Assembly (NCBI GenBank): GCA_949825045.1
Contig: OX463806.1
Location: 40,634,208 to 40,698,207, forward strand
DNA: 64,000 bases
Direction: 5' to 3'
Origin: Argyresthia goedartella
Taxonomy: Eukaryota; Arthropoda; Insecta; Lepidoptera; Argyresthiidae
Part shown: one piece after another, positions 53,701 to 64,000 of the stretch
Numbering within the stretch: the first letter of the stretch is position 1
Layout of the letters: each line of letters starts with the position of its first letter
Made by a program: the position numbers and the translations under genes
The notes under the pieces: generated by a model
The model's input: the letters and a program-made list of their open reading frames with translations, nothing else
Database searches by the model: none
What the model was told of the DNA's origin: nothing

Positions 53701-56003
53701 TTTCTCAGGCGTTTAGGTCATAAAGACAATATCAAGTGATGCCGAAAATTCAAATACAGAAATTCTATCCGGCAGTAAACAATAGATTGACTTAAAAAAC
53801 GCATTTTAAACTAGTTGGTAAAAATTGTGTGGCGATGTTTACCGTGTGCGGCGAGTCCATATAAAATATACGAATAGTTCAGGAAATAGGGAGGAGGGGG
53901 ACGGAAACAGCCTGTATCAATTTTGATTTTGATTCCAGTCCAATAGCATATTATAGATCCCCGTGTTCGTCGGTACGTCCAACCGCAGTGTCAGAATGTG
54001 AGCGGATCAGACGGCCACGGCTGCCGGCAAGCGGGCATACCTGTAATGCTGCAAGCTGCATTGTACCCGGCGAATTTGCTTCCCAAACACGTACATTACA
54101 ATCAGTGTTGATCAACCGGTGGGTCACGAAGCCTCTTTAGAAAGAAGTGGTACGCGTCGGCCCTCATACCAAGACCAGTCGTCATCATCATCATCATCAT
54201 CATAGATACTCATTGCTCGAGTGGCTAGCATGTAAAGTTTCAAGGGCTGAGCAAGCATATCTTTTTGGTTGCACATTGCTGAATTGCAAGACATAAGAAA
54301 TGTCAGGCCCCATGACACCTCTGCCAGGTTGCTCATTCCTCGACTTGTCTATGTACTTGTGTCTAAATCTGATGGAGCGGGAGTAAAAATTGGCGCTCCA
54401 CATGGTTCCATATTAGGCCCTTTCTCATTTCTGGTATATATTAACGATCTGCCTTTCATGGCGCAGAAATTGACCTGGTCTTCAAAATTGAAACACAAAA
54501 AGAAGATTTCGATGATGTTTATGGATTATTGTCTTGAATTGGTTCACAGTTAATAATTTATTGTTAAACACTGGTACAACCAAGTGTATCAAATTCTAAC
54601 TACCAAATGTCAGGCAGGTGGAGACCAGTTTAGTGTTAGACAGCAACACGTTAGAATTAGTAAATTATACGAAGTTTCCTAGGAATGAACATTGATAGCA
54701 AATTGCAGTGGGACCACACATAGATAAATTAGCTGCTAGATTAAGTTCTGCGGCTTACGCTGTTAGGAATATCTGACAAAACACGGATGTGGCTACATCT
54801 AGGCTAGTATATTTTAGTTACTTTAATAGTGTTATGCCCTATGGTATCTTGTTGTGGGGGAAAGTAGCGGATAATCAAACTATTTTTATTTTACAGAAAT
54901 GAGCTATCTGAGCAATTTATAATTTAAAACGCACTGACTCCCCGGGAGAACTTTTTAAAGAAATGGACTTACTGTAGCTAGTCAATTTATTTTCGAAAAT
55001 ATAATGTATTTACGCAAGCACCTTACAAAATTTCCCAAACTTAGCGATAGCTGTAATAAGAAATAATCACAGACTAGTTGCGCCCCGGTTTACACTCGCG
55101 AAAGTTAGCAATTCTCTTAAGGGTCAGTGCATTATCTACTTCAAATAACTCTGGTGGTTTTGAAATTGCCATTTGAGCAATTTAAAAACCATGTAAAAGC
55201 GACTTTGTCAAAAAAGAGATAATAAAATGTTCAAGATTATTTAAATGACCTGAATGTATGGGGGTTAATCTAACTCAACACAGAACTTGCTGTTCATAAT
55301 TTTGTAATTATTTATTCCTGCTTAATAATTAAAATAATTAATATTGTTATATTTGTAACAGTTAAGCCCATGCAATTTTTAAAATAGATCTATAAATCAA
55401 TCTGTGGGAGTTTCTACGCCCTTCTTCTCCCACAGTGGTCCAATGTAGAGAGAGGCAAAAAAGGAAGCTTGCTAAGTATATGTAAATATCTACAGTAATA
55501 AAGACACTTGATTTGATTTGTAAAATAAGTAAATACGACAGCATATCTTCGGGTTCGTCAGGATGAGTTTAGATTTTTTATTTAAAGCGGCTGTGATTAC
55601 GCGCATACAGCATGTGTCGTTTGGTTGCTCGATTATTTCTTTTTGCCCCCTCCCCCCCCCCCCCCCCCGACTTGAAAGCTTGATCCGTCCTTGTGTGTCG
55701 CGAAGTCTTTTGAAGTACTAAGGGGGTTCCCGTAACACTGCATTACACAATGCAAAGGAGATCAGAGTTGCAGGAAACAATATAGAATCATTTCTGTTGG
55801 TTATTTGGAAAGATCGATGTAACTCTACGTAATCAACTTGCAGGAAGACTGAATCAAATTCTCTTTCAGAAATCCGAAACTATGAAACATACCTTAAAGC
55901 CCTTGTACCACTCCTTGATAGTGGTTTCATCGTAGGACGTGTGTGTCTTGAGGAAGTCCATGTCCTCCTTGGTCAACTTATCTTTACTGACGAAGCAGCC
56001 CAT
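47578..56003 (-). CDS. Neuronal calcium sensor (CG7646-like), 4 coding exons, 186 aa
   Basis: Coding exons on the minus strand are 56003-55893, 49845-49702, 49255-49127 and 47754-47578, with introns of 6047, 446 and 1372 bp, all phase 0 and GT-AG. The 186-residue product begins [10 protein letters not shown] (myristoylation type). EF1 (39-50, [12 protein letters not shown]) is degenerate; EF2 is 75-86 ([12 protein letters not shown], the final Glu in the next exon), EF3 111-122 ([12 protein letters not shown]), EF4 158-169 ([12 protein letters not shown]). It ends EELSKMLAP. It resembles Drosophila CG7646, by memory a neighbour of neurocalcin there, but not frequenin or neurocalcin itself. 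Expected role: recoverin/hippocalcin-type Ca2+ sensor at neuronal membranes; targets unknown. The first coding exon starts at an acceptor 8 bases before the ATG, so a non-coding 5' exon exists further right. Confidence 0.93.
48748..48931. mobile_element. MITE with ~30-bp inverted ends, in intron 3
   Basis: The left end (tcctagacaagtagtacccg, ctttcgctaac) is matched inverted by the right end (aagcgaaagtaacttgtcta, agggg). The interior includes agtcacgtgat, shared with the 41.47 kb copy. Confidence 0.65.
49127..49255 (-). CDS. CG7646-like coding exon 3 (EF-hand 3)
   Basis: Acceptor tgttttag precedes [20 protein letters not shown]; the exon ends MTKIVQ before donor GTAAAT. 43 codons, residues 86-128. 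Confidence 0.95.
49702..49845 (-). CDS. CG7646-like coding exon 2 (EF-hands 1 and 2)
   Basis: Acceptor cccgcag precedes [20 protein letters not shown]; the exon ends DKNGYIDFK before donor GTTTGT. 48 codons, residues 38-85. Confidence 0.95.
50838..50940 (+). repeat. SINE family B 3' fragment in intron 1
   Basis: Contains gactgtttctagttcccacg and tcctagtgtggggccagaag; the head is missing. Confidence 0.7.
51500..52905 (-). mobile_element. Jockey-like LINE fragment, split by a repeat
   Basis: The minus strand encodes [40 protein letters not shown] and [17 protein letters not shown] (52899-52672), the region after the RT domain. It continues through a degenerate C-terminus to a 3' end near 51500 (atgtctttattactgtagat on the plus strand). 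It is interrupted at 51847-52346 by the 0.5-kb repeat. Confidence 0.8.
51847..52346 (-). repeat. ~0.5-kb repeat inserted in the LINE, inverted copy of 39.65 kb
   Basis: Starts tttatctacacacgtatcat and ends actgctgcataatggaggg-complement; LINE sequence (gctttaacatgg / aaattgctcaaatgg) resumes on both sides. It has two ttcaaatttcgaacgc blocks. Confidence 0.75.
53211..53500. mobile_element. MITE, longer relative of the foldback element at 32.4 kb
   Basis: Its ends (gacatttaattagctcacca... and ...ggtctgctaattaaatgtca) and the block tattttggggaatgata match the 32.4 kb foldback in inverted orientation to each other. The interior is longer and less palindromic, with a short hairpin (ttatagtacc/ggtactataa) at 53426-53455. 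Confidence 0.7.
54177..54204. repeat. (ATC)n microsatellite
   Basis: gtcgtcatcatcatcatcat continuing for eight atc units near 54180-54204. Confidence 0.9.
54330..55515 (+). mobile_element. Jockey-like LINE fragment, plus strand
   Basis: An RT piece [20 protein letters not shown] then INDLPF (54380-54465) matches the GVPQGSILGP..F..YINDL motif. It is followed by degenerate sequence with the same post-RT and 3' end blocks as the minus-strand copy at 51.5-52.9 kb, ending at ctgtgggagtttctacgccc...tatctacagtaataaagaca near 55500. Many frameshifts are present. It forms a head-to-head pair with that copy. Confidence 0.75.
55644..55670. repeat. C homopolymer tract
   Basis: A run of about 17 C preceded by a short ccccctcc stretch, in intron 1. 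Confidence 0.9.
55893..56003 (-). CDS. CG7646-like coding exon 1 (myristoylated N-terminus)
   Basis: ATG at 56003-56001; [20 protein letters not shown] to EWYKGFK before donor GTATGT; 37 codons. An acceptor (tgttgcag, ending 56012) lies just upstream, leaving an 8-base 5' UTR part (56004-56011) in this exon. Confidence 0.95.
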
Positions 56004-56011
56004 CTTGTAAC

Positions 56012-58399
56012 CTGCAACAAGAGGAAAGTCAACTGTAAAACTCTTCAACGAACATTATGATATACGGCCAAGTGCACTCGAACATATTAACTTGAGCTAA
56101 ACTTCAACGATCGCTATAGATGTTGCAGCTAACTATCACTTGGAGTATCTGATATGTCACGCCGTCACGTCAAAATACGTCTAGCCGCGGGATAGTGAAT
56201 TGCAATAGTTGCATCGATAGTTTGGACTTGAGTTGAGTATGGAGCGGTCGACTAACGTAGACGACGCCAGGCCAAGTAAGACTAGAACTAACAAAAGTAA
56301 TGACAAATTCAATTAGAAGTTGGAACTGGGAGTACGGACAAATTGTGCAACGAATATTCGCAACTTGTCGGCGCAAGTTTGGTATCGATTAGAAGTGCAA
56401 CTGAAGTGAAGTCGTTTGAATGGTTGACTCGAATCGGCTAATTACGTTGTATGCTAAACAGTCGAATTCTAATTCAAAGCGTAGACCACGGGCGTTTAAA
56501 TGTACGCCTTTTTATGACAGTACGCTCCAAGTTAAGGATAGAGTCAAGCGCTACAACATCGCCGTCCCTTCCTTTCATGTGTGTACGTCCAACTATGCAA
56601 TTACTGCGGACACAGACCGAAGAAGTGTCTCTCTATAGTAGTTGACGTAACCGGTGCATCGATCGGTAATAAACAAGTCCCGCAAAGGCAGCGCTAAAGT
56701 GATTCGTTGTCGATCGTACAATACTGCCGGCTGTCAGCTCTGATGGGCGGGGCCGGCGACAGGGTGGGTCCGCAAATGTCACGGACGCCTCGGCGATAAA
56801 GATAACGCATGCCCTGAGAAGCCCTAGGCCTCCACCGCCGCACCGGCTAGTGGAAGCAATCACGGCCGACTCAGATTTCGTAAATAGGGCGGCACGAGAT
56901 GAGACGGACGAGAGGCGATGAATATGTAATGGAATCCACGCGGTACGAACACCGGCCCGGGTAGCTGCTACTTTGAAAAACTATTACTTGTTTACAGAGG
57001 AAAAACTACATTCCCTTGAAATACATCGTAGTATATCCTTACTTGTATAATGATGTGGCTTAGGAATAAGGTTACTTTTTATCTGTTTACTATTTGCGAA
57101 TTAGCGAGAGTACCGATTTAGTGACATTTAAAGTAGGTACCTAATTAAGTTCTAAATTAGCACGTCAAATGATGTGAAGTACTGTTTTCTTCTCACACGA
57201 AGAAATCTACAAGTTCATGCTATCACCCGGATTTCAAAGCATCCTGAATTCTAAGGAAATCTAATTTGTGCTAGTGACGCCAAGTCGAAATCTTGTTAGA
57301 AATAAACATCATCTTCTTTGAAGGACGAGCCTTATTCTGGAAGATTCGTCCCTCGAATAGGATGAAGTTTATTGCATCCCGTGCAGTTTCCAAGAATTGG
57401 ATAGATGAACATTGTTTATTAATTTAACTAACATATAGATATTTGTAGTTTACTTTTCACGCATCTACCATTTAATTTCTCTCTACTCGATCTAAGCTTA
57501 AATCTATTTATGGACGTTTAAACAACTTATGTAATTATTTATTAGCTAGATACGAACTATCTTAGAAGCAACGATAGTTACACAAAAATAAACTGTAAAA
57601 GTTGTTTTGCCCTTTTTATGTCTAAATATAACAATGAAAGAAGTGGTTTACTTATTTCTCTTTCAAGTCACATTGGGGATTCTTCGCGAAATGTATGAGA
57701 GCTCGGGTTTATTCGACATCGTTCTACGATCTACTCCTATAAATAGTTTTGCAATACTTGCGTATTCCATAAATACGTAGTCAACGCTATTATTATACTC
57801 AACTCAAGAACTTACAAAGGGAAGCTTTTGTACCAAGTTGACGAAGGTAATTCTAAGTTAAATTTAGCAGTAATCCCTCTTACCCACGACCAGTACAACT
57901 TTGCTTGGAGAGCTGTAACGCAACTTAATAAAATTGCTATTTAAACATAAGTATGCTTATGTTTCTTAAACTTTACCTCACATGCATCTGAAGAAATGCA
58001 TCTATATTATTCACAAATAACTCATACAGGCCGGGAATCATATATAATATTCACCCAAGTAAACAATACAGTCCAACGAAGTTTTTTACAAGTGAGTTTG
58101 CTGAATGCTGTAATGATAAGTTGTCGTTCATTATTAGCAAGTAGTAAGTAGTTTCTACAGCAGTAGTCACAAAGCCTGCTTTTTATTTTGAAATATACGC
58201 GGCTGCCAGTATGCCTTGAATAAACTGAATCTTGCTCGGAGTATCACCGCAGCTCCACTGAAATCACTGACAAATACATCAATGTCGATTCCCATCAAAT
58301 ATTTATCCGATTTGCGGCTTTCTAGAACCGGGTCCGATTTAGCTCGGCCAGGCGTCTAATTGGTTGATGGGTAAGTCAACAAGTGTACAGTGCAAGCAT
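56012..58399. other. Upstream region of the CG7646-like gene, unassigned
   Basis: A GC-rich patch at about 56640-56960, including gggcggggccgg, stands out from AT-rich surroundings and may hold a 5' exon or promoter. No coding exon recognised. A short palindrome aaacataag/cttatgttt lies at 57943-57964. Confidence 0.35.
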
Positions 58400-58439
58400 C
58401 GGAGCTGGTAAAGGGAATGAAGGCCCTTTACCAGCTCCG
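58400..58439. other. Perfect 16-bp stem hairpin
   Basis: cggagctggtaaaggg (58400-58415) and its exact complement ccctttaccagctccg (58424-58439) are separated by an 8-base loop. Confidence 0.9.
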
Positions 58440-58607
58440 CATATTAATCCCGGAAGTTAAAGCAATCGACCCGACGGAGTCTAGACTCTAGACTGTAAAT
58501 TTGTGCTAGACTAGTTGTGAAAGACAGCATCATGCTATAACGGATAACATTTTTGAAATTACGCAGTTGAGATAGTTGCCATGGAAGGGTAGCCAGCTAG
58601 CCAGTGC

Positions 58608-58650
58608 TGGCGCGTGGGACCAGTGTATTATACACTGGTCCCACGCGCCA
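58608..58650. other. Perfect 20-bp stem hairpin with 3-base loop
   Basis: tggcgcgtgggaccagtgta (58608-58627) is followed by tta and its exact complement (58631-58650). Short flanking agtgc/gcact can extend the stem after a bulge. Confidence 0.95.
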
Positions 58651-59469
58651 CGATCATAGCACTCAGTGGTAAGTTTTGATCAACACCTGATAGAATTCCT
58701 TAAGGCGATGCAATAGGCCAAAAAAAGTCTTTTGTCAATCTCAAATTACGCAAAATAATGCGTATTGCAGCAGTTGTTCCTTTACACTTGCTTGTTGAAT
58801 ATGAGTGTCAGCATTCATTCACTAACGCATAAAAGTAATTTTATTAATTTTGCTCAATAGAAAAGAATCCCCAAATTACCACAAAATCTTTTTATCACAA
58901 TAACAACAAATACAGCGACAAAGCTCGAACCGTGACGACACAGAGGTTGTCAACTCGACAGTGCCAAATAGGCGCTAACGCGTCTCAAAAAAGCGCAACC
59001 AAGTGCCTCGAACGCGTGAGTGCGCCCATAGAAATTTGCGTATTACATCCCCATCAACACACATTTGCGTCAGGACAGAACAATAAGCACCCTGAGAACA
59101 ATGAACTGTACAGAAAAATCACTCGCAATGGTGAGTCGTGTGGTACTCCATCCAAGGCCTTTTTTATGATGTGTATGTGCGCCCGGAGCACTTAGTGAAA
59201 GTGTAACAAACGCACATTAGTTTCATGGGCACTCAATCCGGTAATATCATGATCAACATAACATTAGGAGAAACAAAAAAAGGAAACCAAAGGAAACAAA
59301 TTAAGTGACCTGACACCCCTGTCAATCCTCTACTTCACAATTAATTCTTTCTTCGCCTTTATCCTCTAACTAGTTTATTTATTTCTTCCAACTTTCCAAT
59401 AAGTAAAAAATGCAGTTAAATAAGAAAAGAGTTCCTAAGCTGTAATAAGCCCATCGTCCCAGTCATTAC

Positions 59470-60220
59470 AAACTTGTCCGACCCTATTGGCGCTCCGTCT
59501 ATCGGCTATCGGCTATCGGCCGGGCGATCCCAATGGACCCAGACAGAGCGAGCGGACACTGTCCGCCGCGGCGCGCGCCGCCGCCTCCGCCGCCGGACAG
59601 TATGTACGCTCGCTGATGGTAATAATACCGTCTGCCTGGACTCAGACATCTCCACCTGTGCCAGAGATTTTATTTAAAAGAGATAAATGCCAAAAAACAA
59701 CGGACTTTATTCGATACTTTTTATTAAGTATAGTGTTGTTCTTGTTCAGCCTTCTAAAAAGTAGCGATCAGTGGAACCAAACGAGCCCATTACCACTTCA
59801 TGCGTATGCTCTCAGAAGTGGTATTTCAACCCATAGCTAGTCAAATGAGGGTCGGCACGAACGACGGAAAGTCGCGGGAAGGTTTATTAGCGCGCCCGCG
59901 ATTAACCGGACCGGGGCATCGCGGTGACGAAGCAACTTTTGCAGGCTGAGGAACCGCCGCAGCCCCGGCGAGTAATTGATCGAATTTCCCTCCAATATCA
60001 GTGGAAAGCCTGCCTCATCCAATTTGTGAGCTGAGCTGTAGCGCCTCAAAAATAATACAGCCAGCAATACTCGTGACGTCACGGACAGTGGAAAATTAGC
60101 CAGGTCCCCGCTCTGCCCGAGTACCACCCTGACCCTCTCAACTTCGAGCAGCACCGAGGTGCGTGTTGCTCGAAGCTCCTTAATGATAAATCGAAGCACT
60201 ACCGACAGGATCACTGGAAA
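59470..60220. promoter_or_regulatory. Candidate CpG-rich upstream regulatory region with a CRE
   Basis: Two GC/CpG-rich patches (59490-59620 with alternating gcgcgc and ccgccgcc; 59850-59960) and a perfect CRE palindrome tgacgtca at 60074-60081 stand out from AT-rich DNA. It is upstream of the CG7646-like gene and could be its distal promoter or another gene's. Open frames here are GC-driven and lack domains. No TATA or initiator was tied to it. Confidence 0.3.
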
Positions 60221-62924
60221 TATCCCGATAGAACGGCTTTATATTTGTACCGATCCTATTAATACCAACTCCAATCGACGGAAACAAAACTAAAGGTAAC
60301 AAAAAAGTGTTATTGATCGCAAACCACAAGTATTAAACGAGCGATACAAATGTTGTATTGAACAAGCAGTTTTTGTAAATTTATATAGTAAATGTTAACA
60401 AGTGTCGAATAATTTATCACAAGCTTATGCCAATTTACGTATAAAAGTGTTAAGTTAAGTGTCCATAGTTAGAATTTCCTCGGATGTTTTTAAGTTTGTT
60501 TTAAAAGAATTAAAAGTTTCAGTAACTTCATCGCAAAACATAAGTAGGTAATTGGTTTATAGATGAACTAAAATAATGCTCGCTGGCGTCTGGTTTTTAA
60601 AATAATACGTCCAGCAAACCTTTCCGGAATAGGTAGGTATTTATCTTTAAAAACATGACACTTTTCTTATCTGGTTTAGTATAATATTCACGATGTATAG
60701 AGACTCAGTCAATATTCTTCCCGAACCAAAGCGTGCTACTTATATACAATAACCGGACGAAAAGATATTTTAAGATGTTTCCATACACTTTTCACATTAG
60801 CTAGGGAAAAATAGCTACAAGTGATTTATGTGTATTCAGCGAAACGCCTGAAATAGATTTACGATAAGTATAATGCGTACCACCGCCGCCGCCGCTGCCG
60901 CCACCGCCACCGCCGCCGCCGCGCCGCTTCGAAAGTGTCAGGAAATCGAAAAATCGGAACGTTTTTGCAACACTAAAGTAGGCAAATATTGACTGGCTGG
61001 ATGACTTAATTTATCTGTCTGTTTCTCTGTGAGACACTGAGTTGCAGAAACGATCTTTAAAATTAGTCTGTGAAGTTGCCAACTTAAGCTCGTTCGCAAA
61101 TTGGCCCACGCGCGCGCTGAACGTGGAGGCAATGTTGTCCATGTTTTTGGAGAGTTCGGCGTAGCTCTCTACCATGCTTGATGAGGACAGTTTTATTTTT
61201 CTCTATTATAAATAATCGCCGGTCAAAATGGAAGAGCGGTCAATATGAGTGCTCAAAAGGGGGGTCTAGATGGAAAAGTCGATAGCAGAAAGTTTGACTT
61301 CGGAACTTCGTTTGGACTAGTTAGGAGACTAACATACTAAAAGTCCTGACACCTCTAAGGCGACCCCCTAGATGGGTGGCACAAAGCAGGTACCGTTTTT
61401 TGATTTTTTACTTGCATTTCGAAAACAACGCGTTACGAGGAAATTTTGTTGTATTTCATAATAAAAGCTGATCACAGACCTGAGTAATCGATGTTAATCT
61501 CAACTTGATATCTTTACGCGTTCTTGAGGAAAAGGATCTTACAGACGGACAGACAGGCAACGAAGTGATCCTATAAGGGTACCTTTTTTCCATTTAAGGT
61601 ACGAAACCCTTTAACAGAGGACTGCTAACCTTTGTAGCGAAAGGAGTTTTTGGTCCATAATTTGACCTAAAAAGGGAGAGAAGGCTAAAAATGATCGTGC
61701 ATTATTGTTACTTCGTAATTTAAGCAAAGCGTACAGGAGATTGATTTTATATAAAATACGGTATTTGACAAGGGAGTCCAATAAATCTAGAAACGTGTCT
61801 CAAGCTGAACCTATTCCAACATAAACGTTTGACAATGTATTGTGTAGAATTGTGCATTTCCAGCAGTTGTATTTTATAAACTCAATTTTGGGTTAAAAAG
61901 ACAGCATTTGACTATGACTATGCTAGTATTTCATAGATCTCGTGAACAAAATTACCGTTTTGACAGTTACTAAAAGTATCTATTTTGACAAGCAGTCAAA
62001 TACCGTATTGCCGATTAATGTGAGAAATTCTGCCTTAAATGGTCATTTTAAATAATCGCTGGCCAGTATACATAATGACCGCATTATTCACTTTGACCGT
62101 GACATATTACGTTTCTTTTGAATGTCAGTATATCGATTATCCTTTATTTGTTCTAAGATTCAGCAGTGTATATCGTATATTGAATCGTTAAGTGTGTTAG
62201 AATAATCGTAGTATGGGGTGGGGTATATTGTGGGGCAGTAAAGTGCTCAAAGATAATATTGATGGACTTAATGGAGCAATAAATATTTTTGATGCGTTAC
62301 AAAGTAGGTACGGGTAGGCCATCGTTCCGGAGATTCAAAAGCGAGTTTTATGATTGAATTATTGATGGACTGGCAATGAAAACTAATAAGGTATAATATA
62401 TTATGGTTTACAGCATAAAAATAGTTTTAAACAATAATATTGTGAGTGCAAACTCTTTTGTGGGATAATACGATAAAAGTTAATGCACATCCATCGGAGA
62501 TTGAAGCGAATTACCGCTTTAGCAAAACAAAAAGAGGATTATTTTATACTTAGCTTATACTGTGTCCCACTGCTGAGCAAAGGCCTCCCCGTTTCGAGCC
62601 CACACATCTGTAGACAAAATTAGGTTGACCCCTGATGGAACTTGTTAAAGATGATTATAGAACATATAAGTAAGTGCCTGTTCCTGTCGGCAGTTTAATT
62701 TATTTTTATATCTCTCATGCATAGAATGTCGTCATACTGGTTGAATTTTAATATTGTCGCTGGAATGAATGCGCTGAAATAAATTTGCAAGCATAAAACT
62801 ATATTTGACGATCTGCAACGGTTTGTTTGAGATTAATTCAAACTGAAATACGGACTACGTGAAATACATTTCTATCTAGTAAAGCGGAGCTACAAACATT
62901 GTACATAGCACCGCTACACTAAAT
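60221..62924. other. Unassigned DNA with dispersed repeat pieces
   Basis: Near 61540-61615 a cagacggacagacaggcaac ... ggtacgaaaccct block and near 62565-62590 a cccactgctgagcaaaggcc block resemble widespread lepidopteran repeats. No gene recognised. Confidence 0.35.
60879..60931. repeat. (CCG/CCA)n microsatellite
   Basis: About 50 bases of near-perfect ccg/cca triplets (accaccgccgccgccgctgc onward). Confidence 0.9.
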
Positions 62925-63275
62925 AGTTCATGTATTTCACGTTAAACGCGAGTTACAAGAATCGTCTGTAAATAAATTTAAAAATGTTGTTAAAAATCAC
63001 TTATGTAAAAAAGGTTACAACAAAATATCAGATTATGTAGAAGACAAGAAAGCTTGGGAAGGTGTTTGCTCCAATTCTATAAAAAATAACGTATAAAGCT
63101 GGAGGTTTCTAGTCGCCTCTTTGCCTCCAGCATCTAAAACATTGAGGTGATGGAATTCAAATTGAGTTCTATATTTCCCTGTACCTTATACATGTGTTAG
63201 TTTAAGATTTGACATTCTCCAAATGTTACTTATGTGTTTCTTATGGAAATAAACTTTTTTTGAATTTTGAATTTT
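62925..63275 (+). mobile_element. LINE 3' end (ORF C-terminus plus tail)
   Basis: The plus-strand frame reads HVKRELQESSVNKFKNVVKN then HLCKKGYNKISDYVEDKKAW and a stop at about 63092. This is the C-terminal tail of lepidopteran Jockey-like LINEs (FK..VK..L..K.YY...DYL.DK.AW). The 3' UTR ends in a tttgaattttgaattttgaa repeat near 63260-63278. It is 5'-truncated, typical of LINE insertion. Confidence 0.7.
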
Positions 63276-63279
63276 GAAA

Positions 63280-64000
63280 ACATTGCATAATTCGAAGATA
63301 ATGCTCTTTTCGCTCTATAAATGGCGCCGCTTGATTATACTCGTATCGTAATATGCCTATATACTGGAAATTCACCGCAGATTTCAAAACTCTTTTCGCA
63401 TCACGTCATTTAAGTTTATACAATTACATTTCACCTCGGATTTCGTTACTTTTCTTCAGTGCGAAGTTGAATAGGGTCTCACGAAACCGACGCATTGTAA
63501 GATCGTGAGTAAACCGATCAATATAGCTTCGAACCTTTCGGCATTTGCATAGAATCACTTCACTCGAGGACGCGGCTCGCATTTCAAGCGAGACTGGTGT
63601 GTGTCTCAATCGTTTCTCTGTAGGTTGCATACATAAGACAAGCCACCTAGATATTGCATAATCGAGCCAATGTCATCCTCGAATGCTATTCTCATCATGT
63701 AATTAGAACATCTCACAAGAATAAAAGCTTGTGATGAAAAGTAAAAACAATGAAATTTTGGTTGGTCAGCAGCTGCCAACAATTTTTGCTTAAAACCTAT
63801 TATATACCTCTTTATCAGTCGCCAGTATGAATAATTGAATGTTGAAATGAACGACAACGGTCAAAGGAAAAAAAGAACCCCTCATACATTTACAATCGCA
63901 TAACTAGTTATCCTCCCCAGGCAGAAAAGCAATTGAGTCCGACTATGAAGCTATTTTCATAAACTGCATGTATAATTTACTCGTAGGCCTAACTACTAAT
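63280..64000. other. Unassigned DNA
   Basis: Two short minus-strand open frames (63424-63630, 63606-63857) have no recognisable domain and no splice or homology support. Confidence 0.3.

Noticed and set aside
59474..59840. Two overlapping plus-strand open frames as a protein gene
   Set aside because: They come from CpG-rich sequence; no domain, no splice signals with support, and the two frames are incompatible.
60879..60931. Polyproline/alanine coding repeat
   Set aside because: It is a triplet microsatellite with no flanking open frame of meaning.

Overview
This window is insect nuclear DNA, most likely lepidopteran. Two spliced neuronal calcium sensor genes with GT-AG introns sit in AT-rich DNA full of transposable elements. 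The transposon mix fits a moth or butterfly: an errantivirus-type Ty3/gypsy element, BEL/Pao, maT-like mariner, Jockey/CR1-type LINEs and several tRNA-headed SINEs. The species cannot be fixed from the sequence alone. All similarity calls are by eye, with no database search.

From 1 to 37 kb I found only mobile elements and unassigned DNA. Region 1-2.83 kb is a plus-strand LINE whose ORF carries a recognisable OTU-type cysteine protease domain upstream of its endonuclease; a second, minus-strand LINE 3' end is inserted in it. Next (2.82-8.4 kb, minus strand) is a decayed errantivirus with gag, pol and a cut-off env. A DDE transposase relic (9.8-11.1 kb), nested LINEs (11.9-13.3 kb), an element with about 100-bp inverted termini (14.6-15.5 kb) and a second transposase relic (16.8-17.8 kb) follow. 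A BEL/Pao element appears split into pieces between 18.1 and 25.3 kb. Between the pieces lie a MITE, a fragment of a repetitive metazoan protein family, a nearly complete maT mariner (20.6-21.9 kb) and SINE/LINE copies. From 26 to 37 kb there are MITEs, tandem repeats and a deleted Tc1-like element.

The host genes are on the minus strand. Neurocalcin (Nca) has four coding exons between 37792 and 41739 and encodes 190 residues. A second family member, resembling Drosophila CG7646, has four coding exons between 47578 and 56003 and encodes 186 residues. Both begin with a myristoylation-type Met-Gly, have a degenerate first EF-hand and three canonical EF-hands, and share the position of their last intron, so they look like an old tandem pair. 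Both would act as myristoylated Ca2+ sensors in neurons. Their introns hold LINEs, SINEs and MITEs, several as copies shared between the two genes.

From 56 to 64 kb lies the upstream side of the second gene: GC-rich patches, one perfect CRE palindrome, two perfect hairpins at 58.4-58.65 kb, a CCG microsatellite and a LINE 3' end. Promoters and 5' UTR exons cannot be fixed without transcript data.
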